64,000 nt of DNA. Source: Sclerotinia nivalis (taxonomy: Eukaryota > Ascomycota > Leotiomycetes > Helotiales > Sclerotiniaceae). The notes below the pieces were generated by a model. The model saw nothing but the letters and a program-made list of their open reading frames with translations, did no database searches and had not been told where the DNA came from. The position numbers and the translations under genes are program-made. Each line of letters starts with the position of its first letter. Within the stretch, counting starts at the first letter, position 1. The DNA lies in NCBI GenBank assembly GCA_029531795.1, contig JAPEIS010000006.1, forward strand, positions 2,170,001 to 2,234,000. The letters run 5' to 3'. Of this stretch, positions 10,704 to 23,037 are shown one piece after another.

Positions 10704-13302
10704 TTAAACTGATACTTAAAGCAAAACAAATCGAATATCGTACAAGTAATAAGTGCAACTTTGCCAATGATTAATACGGAAAAGACAAATGATAGGGTGA
10801 CAAAAAGATGTGATGGATCGAAGTTGTAATAGAGAATGTGATATCAGCTGAGCCAATTCCCAATATTGTTTGCCGAAAAAAAGATAAACCCTCCAGGTAA
10901 ATCACATCACAACCACCCTTCAAAAGCCAACTTCTAAAATGATTCCCAGCCTTGCCAAAGCACGGAAAAGCAAAAAGCTATAATCTAACTTCCACCGTTT
11001 GTTTGTACAACATCAAATCCAGCACTCATACAAAAGTCTCGGATAAATACCGAGCTGTACTCGGTCTCCCAATTTGATCTTTATATGGAGGAACCCTAGA
11101 AACGGGTATGCACAGGATCCCAACACCAGATGACTCCGTCAGATCCTTTGAGTGACACTAGTCAAAGAAAAATGAGTTGTAAATCATGTATCGTCCATCG
11201 TGATGCATGTGAAAAAAAAAACTTCGATATAAATGAATCAAGTAGAACAACCCGCAATAATGAACATCGGCTCCCCCGATATCATTAAAACTTATGCTCT
11301 GCTTATATATGAATTGGTCAAAATCAGACCATAACAAAGAAGAAAGCAATGCACATGCAGCATAGGACGGTAAAGATATGCGTAGTGGAGCCATTAGCAA
11401 TGGTCACATTTCCTATACTGGTAGAGACAGAGACATGGTCGTGGCCTGAAAGGAATAATTCGTGCCACACAAATAGTCGGAAATGCAAGAATGCCCAGCA
11501 CCCCAATCTTCAAGCCAAGAAATAGTAAGAAGAAATGAAGATGGATGAAGATGGATGAAGAAGAATGTAAATATAGAAGGTGCGTAGAAAGAAAGGAAAG
11601 AATTCTTCATACCTCCATGACAGATGGATATATCGGTATCTCCGAAGGCTTTGGTGGTTGGAATGGTGGTGGGGAGGAACCAAAAAGTTAAACCCCTTGC
11701 TGGATCTCGACCTTTTTCGAGGCTAATGTTGTATTTGAACTAAAAGAATCTCCCAATCAGCAGGAGATCAGCAGGAGAATATCTTTTGATCTTCTATTAC
11801 TTGCATCATCAGAATGAATGAAAGATGTGCTGTCAATAATTCCAGAAGCATGCCAGGTGGTGGCTGGTGGTCTGGCTGGTGGTCCGGCACTGAACAGTTC
11901 ACTCACTAAATGTTTCTTTTGTTTCAGAATCTTCTTTTTTTTTTTGATAAACAAGGATTATTGAAAAACCTTGGATCCTTGGTATTTAATCTGAAGTCTG
12001 AAGTGGTGGGTTGATGAAGAAGAAGTTATTGAAGAATTTTTGATGGTGATTTGAGGATAGAAATTGAGGTGTCCTGTTCTGTTCTGTTCTGTTTCTTGCT
12101 TGGTCTATGCATCCAAGGTAACTCAATTTTTAACAGGTAAAAGGTGAAGAAGTTAAGACCTTACAATCAACCGAGAAAGAGATTGAATTGAATAATTACA
12201 CCCATAAATTTCTCAAACCTTTCATCAAGATTCTTCTTTCATTAATTCTTAAAATACATCTATTTAGGTATACAGATGATATAGATATATATAAAGAATC
12301 AGTTCAATCCAATTAAAACGGCAGATCTATCCATCCATCCCTTATTCCAATCTTTCGGAATATTCAATATCCTATACCGGTACTATAACTATTCTCCGAA
12401 ATACCTACCTAGTCCCTACCTAGTACCTACATAAACAAAAGAAATCTCCTAATCACAATCACAGAAACTTTACTATCGAATATCGAATATCAAATGTCGA
12501 ATATTGAATGTGAATATCCAATACCAAATATTGATTTATCCATCCTCATCCCAATCCATCACTCCCGGTACCCCAGTATCCGGTACATCCGAATTCATCC
12601 CGAGAAGCCGAAGCTACTACCTACTACCTGGTACATATCAATAAATCAATGTCAATATCGATATCACCATCAAAATTACATCATATCATATCAAAATCAG
12701 GATTAATTTATACCAATACAGCATACCTCCTCATACCCTCCCTCCTTAATCTACCCTCCCTCTCTTTTCCCTTAATCTACACCCCTCCTCCTACCCCACC
12801 TCCTCTTCTATACATGGTACTACTGCCACTGCAACATGGCAGGATTTCACAACTATGGTGATATTTTCAGGGTTTGGTATTGATGGTATGAATATCCTGC
12901 CCGCCTGTAAAGCCTATGGTACAAACAAGCAGGTGCTCCAGTTCTATATCCTAATATTAACATTAACATTAATTATTTCATCTCATCCCATGAGAAGCCT
13001 CCCTGTACTTTTATTGCTAGCCAGCGAAAAAAGTTCAAAAGTAATATAAAACCCTGACGCCATATCCAACCGGTAAAGTATTGCATCATTCACCCAGTCC
13101 TATTCTATCGATCGTACCGATCATATCCATCCATGCATGTACTCCAGGTATCCCATGCCCCTATAAACTCCATCGCTATACAGATAACGAGAATGCCAAG
13201 CGAATTTGTGCTTTTGCAAATCGCTATAACCACCCATTAACTTAAGATATCCTCAAGATGTTCCCGTCGACCATCTTTCTCACGTATACCACTTCAATAT
13301 CT
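10704..13302. other. Long AT-rich intergenic region with simple repeats
   Basis: About 2.6 kb lie between the gtr2 start and the 3' end of the MIF-like gene. It contains short tandem motifs: GTTCT pentamers near 12073-12090, an AGATGGATGA pair near 11537-11557, and a degenerate GAATATC-type repeat near 12475-12540. Only short frames without coding character are present. The part next to 10703 is the gtr2 promoter. Confidence 0.5.
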
Positions 13303-14439
13303 TCAAGACTTTGACTTGTTTCCAAAAACTGCAGCCATAAAACTCTTTCTTCTCCCTAATTTCTGCACATTCATCGATATTTTATCCAATGCATTCACTT
13401 CAGCTGGCATAGGCGGTAATGGCGGTGTTTCCCTCGAACTGACGGAAGGGGTATATTCTTCATGCGTTTGCAAATTCTTGGATTTGAGGCTTTTAGAGGA
13501 CTTGATGCTCATTCTCTTCTTACTCTTTACCGTCCCCGAAGAATACAAGTTGCGGGGTCCTGAGCCATCATTCGCCGCCTCTCGTTCTAGTTCTTCTATT
13601 TCACCAGCGACAGTCTTTCCATTCGTCGCGAAATTCTCCTCTGCCAATGGAACAAACTTAATGATACCGCGCTCTGGTTCAACATATAATTCAGTGGTGG
13701 CCATATAATTTTGCAACAACGATGCATTTCGCTTGTTCGTAACTGGTTGCATTTGTGATGGAAGTGCAGTTATAGTCATAATATAAGCAGGCTCGAAAGT
13801 ACCAGCTACGATAAAGCATGCAGAATGTTTGAGGGTGACGAAAATGGAGGATTCAGGACGTTGATAGCGTGTTGAGAGAATATTAGAGAGAGTTGTGAGT
13901 AGAGTGTGTTCTTCACGCATCTATTGCACATGTTCTTAGCAACTGAGTTTTGAAAGAGAAGTAGTAGGACGAAATGAGACAAGAAAAGGGAAACTAACAA
14001 TAACATTTGTCACTAGTTCACAAAGAACCATACTGTCCCTGCTCACTCTATCTCTGGCACTGCCGGTTGGTTCTCGGTATGCAAACGCATCACCGTAATA
14101 CTGACTTCTCTTCTTCGCTAACTGTTTTTGCTCTGGTGACTTCGACATGCTCGACTTAGTGATATCACCGGGAGTGCCGCGTGAAATATCTCTAGTAATT
14201 CGTTGACCTTCAATAATGATCGGAGATGGGGACGTGGATGGCCGACTAATATCCATCTTGTCACTATCGGCAGGTGAAGGTGGTAATTGAACGGGTAACT
14301 CAACGGTCGACTTTACACACCGTGAACCACCGTTATTTTCCGATACAAAGCCCTTTTGGGAATAGATGTCGACTATCCCTTTCGCAGGTGGTTCGTATTG
14401 GGTTGATATCCGCTCGTAACTTGCTGTTGTTGTTGACAT
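13303..14439 (-). CDS. MIF/tautomerase-fold protein with disordered flanks
   Basis: Two exons (14439-13999 and 13920-13303) with a 78-nt intron (GTTAGT...CAATAG) give 352 residues. The start at MSTTTASYER is chosen over an upstream in-frame ATG (14589). The first ~130 residues are Ser/Pro-rich and disordered. A domain of the MIF (macrophage migration inhibitory factor) superfamily follows: LCELVTNVI, STRYQRPESSIFVTLKHSACF, EPAYIMTITALPSQ, NKRNASLLQNYM, and PERGIIKFVPLAEENFATNG, as in fungal MIF-like proteins. The C-terminal ~100 residues are Ser/Lys-rich (KSKKRMSIKSSKSLKSK) and end in basic residues. Because the domain is internal, the catalytic N-terminal proline of MIF cannot be free; the aligned residues are Ser-Met. 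Enzyme activity is therefore doubtful. The biological role is unknown. Confidence 0.8.
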
Positions 14440-16271
14440 TGCAATGGAAAGCAGAATTGTGTATTTTGAGGTTGGAAAGATATTGAGAACTTGTGAGGCA
14501 AAGCAAGAGGAAGAAGTACAGGTTTCGAAGAGCAAGTATCTGATTCGAATGTTGGGTAGGTATGGTATGCGCAGTTCTAAGACAAACACAAGAACCTGAA
14601 AACTGAATCAAAAGATGATAGACCTAGAATAACTCCTCGATAGCAAAGATGTTTGAATACGATAAGAAGCGATAAGGCTGAATAACTCGTACTTGGGATG
14701 AATGATTCAAAAATGTTATGTGTTGTTTGTTTTATGTATGATCAATAGCAATGATCAGAAGAGTATTTCAGATGAATGTTATTTTGTTAGAAAAAAGTCG
14801 CAAGATCAACAAATGGGTTTTCGCAACTAATGGAGGGTGGCAGTGGCAGTCTAAATTAGTAAATAGTTTTTGGCAGGTGCAGCGGCACTGAGCGAGGTAA
14901 GGACGATCCAGATTACTTTTTTTGGAATATCAGACTATTTGATAGTACAAGATCTACAATCCCGGTCGTGTCAAAAGTGACAAAATAAGTATAGCTCTGT
15001 CAAGAACCATGTCAATTGGGTCGATCTAATTTCTTCACATTGGGATTTAATCACTTTCTGATAAATGATTGGTCAAATCAAAGTTAAAAGGGAAAAAATT
15101 AGCTTTAATTGGTTCTTAATAATCAATTGTTCACAGATCAGATTAAGGTTCGAGCTTCAGTTGAGAACAGACATCTTATTCGGTACCTGCTCCTCTCTAC
15201 CGTGAAGATAATCTTGCATACACGGACAAAAACATTCCACAATTGACGAAAGGAAGTTGTACGTGGTTAAAAGCCCCAGATCCTATTACGAAGAGCTTCA
15301 ACCATTGTGCTCCCATATTCAAGAACTCAGTACTCGTTGGTCAATCATGTTCGGCGTGTAATTCCGTTTGTAGATCTATCCATCCAAGGATCAAAGCAAA
15401 CAAACAAACATGCATACTTCAATGCTGCCACCCACCCATTACCATAAGGAGTAATTCTTCTTTTCCCAACCTATTACATCCATGAATCAATCTCCCATCA
15501 AAACTCAAACCCTTGCCATCCCGTCCTGCCGTACCAACGTACATGTCCCTTCCCGTGAAACGTCCAATCCCGCCTACTATATTCAACCACTATATCTAGT
15601 ACTCCGAATATTATCGGTCCCTTACAGCATCGAATACAAAACATATATATATATATTACTCCGCATGCTGCGTTTATTCGTTGCCAAGTTAGATGACAGA
15701 AAACAAGAATCAGGAATTCCTATCCATTTACAGATCTGGTATCACGAGATGTGGTAATCAGATAAGTGGTTGAAGCTGGGCATTCATGCGGTTGCACCAA
15801 AAATCCTGAAATCCGTCTGCTTTCAGGGCCTTACTTGCAGGTACTGTAGACGTGGTGAAATGTTACGTGCAGCCATGGTGTGTATTGGTATTTTGGGCGG
15901 TGGCAGTGAGGAGGTACCAGTGGCACCATGTTTAAGTAATTTTTGGGTTAGGTGCAACACGGACATTTTATCCCTGGAGCTGTGCTATGGTTGTGCGTGG
16001 GGAATTTGCGCGCTGTGTTGCGTTGTCATTTGTTACTCAGTCGATGTTGTGAATTGATGTATCTGAGTGCTCGAAATATTTTTGGAGTTGAAACAAGGAA
16101 GAAAGTTAAAAATAAGAGTGAAGCAGAGAGTAACATATTTATATATTGCATAATAGAACATTTTAACTAACTCCACTAACAAACTTGCATTTTGTGTCAT
16201 ACACGTCGTGTCTGGCTTTACCCAAAGACATCCCACCATATAGCCAAGACCTCAACACTATCAACCTCAAA
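14440..16271. other. Intergenic, nothing recognised
   Basis: About 1.8 kb separate the start of the MIF-like gene from the 3' end of the membrane protein gene. The sequence is AT-rich, with only short unsupported frames in 15243-16170. The portion near 14440-14900 is the MIF-like promoter or 5' leader. Confidence 0.45.
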
Positions 16272-17790
16272 TCAAATACCCTGCTTAATCTTCTGTCGTA
16301 CGATTTCATCTCTCTCCCATAACAGGACAGTGGCCGCGCCAATTGGGCCAGCTATTAACGTCCACATGCCGATCTTGACCAACAGTTTTCTCCTTAATGC
16401 TCCAATTTTATTCATCTCTTGGATCTGATATGAGGGGAGACTAGTCTTAGGATCTACGATTGATTTTTCAGCAGTGGCATTTCTATATAACAATATAGCC
16501 CATAACAGGAGTGCTGTTGATCCGGTTGCCAAATCCCATTGAAGAAACGTGTGTGCGCCGCTCGCGAGATTGGGGACTCGATGGGAGAGTGGGAAGGGAA
16601 AGTAGGGAACGTAAATGTCGAAGAAATTGAGACTGGCATAAGGAGCAAGTTTGGGCAGAGTATCTGAGATGGCTGAGGCGGGGATGAGAGCAATGAGGAG
16701 AACAGGAAGGTGCGTCAATACGCAAAACGTAAGCATGAAGCGGTAGACATGTTTGGCGTTGCTGAGATAGGAAGCTCCTAGAGGTGTGGGTGGCTGTTTT
16801 GAATCTTTCGAAAAGACTTTCGATCCGGTGAATTGGAAGATCGAACGGAGAGTCCATTGAATGATGACTGTCCAGACTGGGAAAGGTTGCCAGAAAGCAA
16901 TCAGCTGCTGATGCGTAGGTCCTGATACTATGGAGGGAGAATCAAGGCCCATGAGAAAGGAAGGGACAATGTAGGATAAGGTGATTGAGAGTGGTAAAAT
17001 CTTTAGATCCAAGGGCGAGATGAGAAGAACACTATTCGCATAAGTTCCTGGAAATGGTTTTGCGATGGGTGATGTTAAGAGGTGGATAAATAGATAGATT
17101 GGTACTGTGACGGCATAGGTGATATTTTGGAAAATAAATCCAACTGTTCCGATACTATTTATGTCTGGTCAGCAATTTCCTCCCGATCTGATGGTATAAT
17201 TTCATCTGACACGATTGGAGTATTCTTCGGGAGTCTAAGGGGTTGGGATGCATAGCTTCAGACGAAATGTGAGGACCACATACAAACTGACAGCTCTCCC
17301 TTTATTCCCACTTCGCAAACTCTCCATTACCAGTAGCGTCCATGCAGCACCAAGCTGTCCCAATCCGTAGATTGAATTTAGCCATACCGCAACATTTCTC
17401 CTATCAACAGCCGTCGCAAAGAAAATCACGAGAATAGTCAACTGTCTATCAAGAGCCCTAATACCCGTATAATCTTTCAATAACAAGTATTTAGCATCCG
17501 GGAAAACAGCGGGCGGGGTTTCTTGTGTGACAAGACTGGTGATGTGTTCAAATGTTCCGTTACGGCCTCCGATGACGTAGGCTCCAAATACACCGATGAG
17601 GGAGAGAGCGGGAAGAGCGAAAAGAGTGATGGTACGCAGTTGGAAGTGGTACCATTTGGTGGGTATGTGGCCGGTTAGGTAGGTTGGTGAGTGCGGGGAT
17701 GAAGGGTAAGAAACTGATGCGAGTGATGATACGACGGACTATAAATCTTGTAAGCTAAACTTCTCTCTGTATAAAGCGAATGCATACCAT
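16272..17790 (-). CDS. Polytopic membrane protein of unknown function
   Basis: The model has three exons. A possible single-codon first exon (ATG at 17790-17788) is followed by a 49-nt intron, exon 2 (17738-17284), a 129-nt intron and exon 3 (17154-16272), giving 446 residues with all phases consistent. The exon 2/3 junction restores SFIGTVGFIFQNITY. About nine to ten hydrophobic helices are visible, for example TITLFALPALSLIGVFGAYV, LPVLLIALIPASAI and STALLLWAILLY. A TFLQWDLATGS motif before the penultimate helix recurs in fungal integral membrane proteins, including some encoded in secondary-metabolite clusters, but I cannot name the family with confidence. No biosynthetic genes adjoin it. 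The exact start is the weakest part of the model; the last two exons are solid. Confidence 0.65.
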
Positions 17791-20700
17791 TATGCCCGAT
17801 TCAATACATCAAAAAGTATCGAAGATCAAGCAATCAGGAAAGAATTACATAGATATCGTGATAGCAATGGATATTGAAGCCAGATTGACGAAGCTCAAAA
17901 GATTTGCATGAAAAGAACAGATGGCCAAACACAAAACATGCAAAAGAAAAGAAACCTCCTTACCTTCTCATCATTATCGTTTTCCTTTTCCTTTTCCTTT
18001 TCCGAGTCAGATGAATCCATATTTACATATTTTATGAGTTTGAGGCACTCGACAGATGGAATGATTTGTGATGTCTTATATGGTGATTGATGTGGGGCCG
18101 AGGCATCTTTTTGCAGGGATTTGAGAAATGTGATCTCAACGCTAACGACATCAAAAACCCTCGCAGGCTCTTATACTTCAAATTCTCGTCCCAGATGTTT
18201 GGATTTGGGACTGACGTGTTGGTTTTGGATCACCAGTACTTGATCTGCTCCATTATTGTAAGGAGACGGAAACCGACATGCACTAGAACTCCGGGAAAGG
18301 ACACAGCTGGAGCGACATGTGTGATGGGAATTTGTACACCCATGAGGATCTTTTACGTGCCCTACCTCTTTTCTTGATTCAAACACCGACAACTGCTTCT
18401 CGTCCGCCTCGGACTCAAGAATTTTTAACACAATACGTGATCTGATCACATGACTGGCAAGAATCGATGGTCGATGACGGGCTAGTGCCCAGTACTCATC
18501 AACCCTAGACTTTATCAATCCATCAGGTTGCGTTTGTCTGTCTCCTCCCGGTTGAAGGCGTATTCATCCTTAATTTATCTTCTCAATTGCACTTAAAAGT
18601 CTCCGGGGGTGACCAATCCCATCCTCCCTACTCAAAGTACCGGCTTTTGTACTCGAAAATCTTGAGCTCACTCTAAGAATCTACAGAAGAGCTGTTTGTG
18701 ATTCGCCATAGACATGCTTTCACTGATAACGGAGCAGCAATTTAGTAGTGAGAATACCACTGGTGATAACTTATGATATGTAGGTAAGTTTGGAAATTGA
18801 GCAATGTAGTTCTGTCAACGGGTTCATCACAGGTATTCTGGCATCATTGATAGGAACTCGGCAGAAGTTTAGATGCTAAGATCACCACAAAATCTGGGGA
18901 TTGTATGCTCTAGATTGAGTTTCAAGAATCACCAAAGCCTCAAAGAAAAGAAGGCATGATGTTCCAGCGAATGATTCTACTTCGGTCACTTCATTTTTAT
19001 ATTCACCACTTCCACAAAGCCCAATTTCTGAATCAGAAAAGCTACCTTGAATAATCTGAATTTCAAAGAGGTGAGATTACTCAAATGACGCATTTATGTT
19101 CCTGTTGTCGAGCACGCTTGGGGAGCCAGGCAACATTATGATATCGGAATCACCAACATCATAAGACATTTGGCTCTCAAGTCACGTGGCCTGTATCATC
19201 AGGATGTCGTTAATTCCCAAAACATATTTGTTTAGTTTCAATTAATATGGTAATTGGGGAAGGGGGTGGAATCTCAAGTGGAACCGCAATTTGTGCCTTC
19301 CCGTTCGCTTTCGCCTCATGTTCTGGTTCCTCACATATGAACCACCGCTATCCAAAAAAAAAATTTGCTGCACATTTACACCATGGCTATCTCATGATGA
19401 AAAAAGGTACAAAAAAGGAAACTTGTTGTGGGGACCCCAGCTACGATGACTGGTTCTTTGCGGCCATATGAATCCTACTCATGTCGCAAGCAACTAAGTT
19501 ACGACCCGACCACCCAACTGTGTTTGTTTCTTGTACAAACCTACACGATGAGGATATATATAGGTAAAGTGGGTGAAGCGTAGGTTGGTGGTGAATTCAA
19601 TGCAAATCATATAGATGGAATTGTGAGAGTATGAAAAATTCCATCATCTGGTGTGTGGTAGAATCCTATCTTTGCCATCATTTTTATTTTAATTTTCTAC
19701 ACCTTATTTGGTATCAAAATCTATGATTTTATACTTGAGCTTTCTGTAGCAGATCTATTATTGCTGCCTGTTTACACCGCCCACTTCGTTGCCTACTCTC
19801 GCGAGAAAAATTTCTCTCAAATCCACTTTCTCAAACTTCAACTTCGCGTCCTCTTCAACTTTCCCATCCTATCAACACCCTCAATATTTCACACAATTCT
19901 TCTTAACAGACACATTTGAAGGTGTTTACAACACCATCAACTGCGTCGGCTTTCCCATCCACGTATACTTTCACATGTCTTTTCTTGATGCAAAAGTTCA
20001 AAGTCGCGCCTCTTGATGATTCTCTTTCAACCCTAGAACTTAAACAAGCAATCGGCAAACTCAAACGTCAACTAGAGCGGCTACGATAACTGGAACTTCA
20101 GCAGTAGGAAGGTATCAGTCTATGACTTGAAAAGTCATGCTCCACTAAGTAAATGGCAGGCCATATAATTCAAGGTCTTCCAACTTTCGGGAGAACATTA
20201 CCCAAAAGTGCGACCAAAATTCACTCCAAGTGCGGGGAAATTGCAATCCGCTGCTTCAAGACTTCAACAAAATCAGCTTTCAGTTTCTTCTGATTTACTG
20301 TTCTTGATACAAGACATCGACATGCAAGTTAATCTCTATCAATATTTGCGTTGTGATGGCAACGATGAAATTACTCAGTAGTATTCATGATGCAGAATAC
20401 GATATATGGTATGTTTGACTTCTATTCAATTCCTTCCGATATTTCATTAAGTCCGATCCCACTCTCTCTTTCAATTATCAAACCTGGAAATAAAAGTTCG
20501 ACCTTACTTTCCATATCCTGAAATTTGAAGCTGACTTGGCGGTAGTTCTGTGGCCTTCCAACTTGGGACCATGAACTTGCACGAGGAGCGTATCCACGTT
20601 TTCTTTGAACAAAGATGTTGTCGCTGCCAGTTCAACAAAAGTCAACAGCTGTTTCTTCTGTCTCAGCACAGTGCCTCGACCTGCGACTTTAAGCCCATGC

Positions 20701-21370
20701 TATCCTCCTCAGTTGTTAATAAAACCTCACAAAATTGACCGCAGTCTGAGGAAATCGCCTTTTCATTTCTCGAACTGTCAATGCCACTTCTTTACATCCT
20801 CGATCTTTCCATTTTGATTTTAGTCTATGCGACCTTCGGGATCTTTCATCTCACCACCAAGTATTATCGTAAGACAGATGGTCTGTGTCAGCGTAAGTGC
20901 TTGCTACTCCTTTGTTCCATTTATTTACTGACCAAATATTAGATCGGTCAACCGCAAGAGTGTACATACCTTACCACTGCTAGCTGAGGCTATAAACGCC
21001 ACGGGCAGAACCAATGGTCTTCGTTCAATGAAGTTCAACGAATTTGCATTAGTTCGAATCAATTATGCTTATCTATGCCATTCCGTACCCGAGCGGATGC
21101 TACACTTGATCAGCTTCGGACCCAGTTTCTGTATGGTATCGGACATCAGCTGGAATATGACACACTAGCTAAAGGTCAAGAACTAGCCTGGCAATTTCCT
21201 ACGAGATATGTTCTCCATGATTGTGTATGCACTCGTCCTTTCTTACCGTGGGAGAAGCTTTTAAATTCGGCTGCTTAATCTCGCAGTTGCTTCCTCACAT
21301 AGTTACCCCAAACCCGCTCGGCGTTAGTTGTGTCGAAATTTCTTCCAGTCATGAGCAAGTTCTGGGTCTT
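17791..21370. other. Gene-poor region without supportable genes
   Basis: About 3.6 kb with scattered short frames and no recognisable gene. The stretch at 17975-18003 has CCTTTT-type pyrimidine repeats. At 19790-20090 a plus-strand segment has short coding-like pieces (FLTDTFEGVYNTI; then LDDSLSTLELKQAIGKLKRQ in another frame), which may be a decayed gene, but I cannot identify it. Confidence 0.45.
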
Positions 21371-21722
21371 TGTCCGGAATGACATAAAACTACCACCGAC
21401 AAGGCTCAGTGCTGAGTAGCTTTGGCAATCTCGAGCACCCCCGGTTGTGCCGCTACCTTCACGACCCCACCCTAGGCTACGGTCTAGCGCGTTAACAAAC
21501 AAGCATCCTTCTTCCAAAATCCAAAAAAGACCATATTCAGTTCCGTGGTTGTCGACACAGCGAACCTCGAGCACCCGCTTTTTGCGTCATTCAGACATGA
21601 ACTATCACAGCCCACGAATTTTCAAAATGTCCGCCGCAATAGTTATCCAACTTTGTATACACCCGTCTGGTAGGACGTTAAACTCCAACGACAAAATTCG
21701 CATGCTGTGATCACGCATAGTA

Positions 21723-23037
21723 AGAGTTCTGGACATCACTCACCGCACATTTAAACGAGATCAACCCAGCCACCTTATTTCCAATCCCCCATTTTAAATA
21801 ATCTACTATTATTCGAATCTTCAATATTTTCTTTTCAAATTCAAAATGGATATTCAATTTAATGATGGGGATGATAATCATCAATTTCATGAAAATTGGA
21901 AGACCCTTCGTTGCTCTAGAATCATACAGGCTCGAGAGTTAGGGAGATCGTAAGGCTGGATCGCTCAAAATTTGGATGTACTACGATTCACTGCAAGGGG
22001 GATAATTAAATCGAATTCTATTAGAAGAACTAGAAAAGGGAAAGTTTACCTTTCTAGTATAATAATAGTGAAAGAGATTCGTTGAATTATAAGGGCTATA
22101 ACGAATAATTGGTCCGGAAGGAGCGAGCAAATCAAAAACGTATTAGGCATTAAAGCTTCGATACGTATAATTCGTCGAAAACTATGTCGGCATGGTTATA
22201 AAAGATATATAGTATACCCTAGACCATTTATCTCAAAAGCCCAAGCAAAAAAACGATTAGATTTTGTATTATCGCATCGATAATGGGGGATTAATAATGT
22301 CGCTGCCGTTCGAGAGAGGGGGGGTGATTGAAGGAAAGTTATATAATCGGATGAGAGTACTTTTGAGTTAGGAAAAAGTGATAGGATTTAGATTACTCGT
22401 AGGGTTGATGAAAAGAGGTATACTAGTTATATTAAATCAATATACCATTCAGGAAAGATATCGATGATGATATAGAATGCTTTAGGTTGGAATTATAAAT
22501 CTTCATTAGTTTTTTTGAAGAAAAATGTAGACAACAAGGGGATCACTTCGATAGCATATCAGAATCAGATCTTTATTCCAATCATTTTCCCCTTATTTGA
22601 TGAATTAGAACCTGAATATATATTTATAAAGGATAATGCAAAGGTCTATTTGAAATATATTAAAACAATTCGATTGAAGCATAAAGTTAGAGACTTTCAA
22701 TAACCCCTTTCCTCTCCAGATCTCAACCCAATTGAGAAAATATAGCATTAGATAAAAAAGGAATTGAAAAAACTACCATTTGTATCTACTTCTATTGAAA
22801 AATTAAAGCGAAAGTTGAGGAGATTATAAAAAATAATAGATCCCTTAGATTTCAGGCTATATACTAAGAGATTGGTATATAAATTGGAAGATGTAATTAA
22901 AGTAAAGGGATTGGCTACTATTTATTAATATATCTTCAAATTTTCAATCAAAAATATTGTGGCATTGATTTATTATTAAATTATTAAAAGTATATACGAA
23001 AAATGGATGGTGTGCGGTGAGTGATGTCCAGAACTCT
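21723..23037 (+). mobile_element. Inactive Tc1/mariner-family DNA transposon
   Basis: The 1315-bp element has perfect 27-bp terminal inverted repeats (21723-21749 and 23011-23037) beginning AGAGTTCTGGACATC. TA dinucleotides flank both sides (21721-21722 and 23038-23039), consistent with the TA target duplication of this superfamily; the outer bases make the empty site GTAC. Inside, plus-strand remnants of a transposase are readable: helix-turn-helix region, DEST-like strand, PEYIFIKDNAK (the second D region) and SPDLNPIEK, which precedes the third catalytic residue. Many stops interrupt it, chiefly TAG/TAA where Trp is expected. There is no intact transposase. Confidence 0.9.
21843..22928 (+). 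pseudogene. Tc1/mariner transposase pseudogene
   Basis: Starting at the ATG at 21846, the frame carries an N-terminal DNA-binding region and then the catalytic region. It is interrupted by about ten stops. At least five lie where the protein family has Trp: MI*NALG near 22472, FQ*PLSSPDL near 22701, I*H*IKKEL near 22744-22756, and RL*KIID near 22826. Each fits TGG to TAG/TAA change. The longest uninterrupted part is 22515-22703. Frame is kept over most of the length, so damage is mainly by point mutation. Confidence 0.8.

Noticed and set aside
12475..12540. GAATATC-like low-complexity run as a possible binding-site array
   Set aside because: Copies are irregular and embedded in AT-rich sequence; simple-sequence drift explains them.
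18171..18518. Minus-strand 115-codon frame
   Set aside because: No start context, no splice partner, no recognisable motif, and it lies in mixed AT-rich DNA.
21275..21574. Minus-strand 99-codon frame with GGSFMSFRTKT
   Set aside because: The protein-like patch coincides with a copy of the repeat module, so it is explained by the repeat field rather than by a gene.
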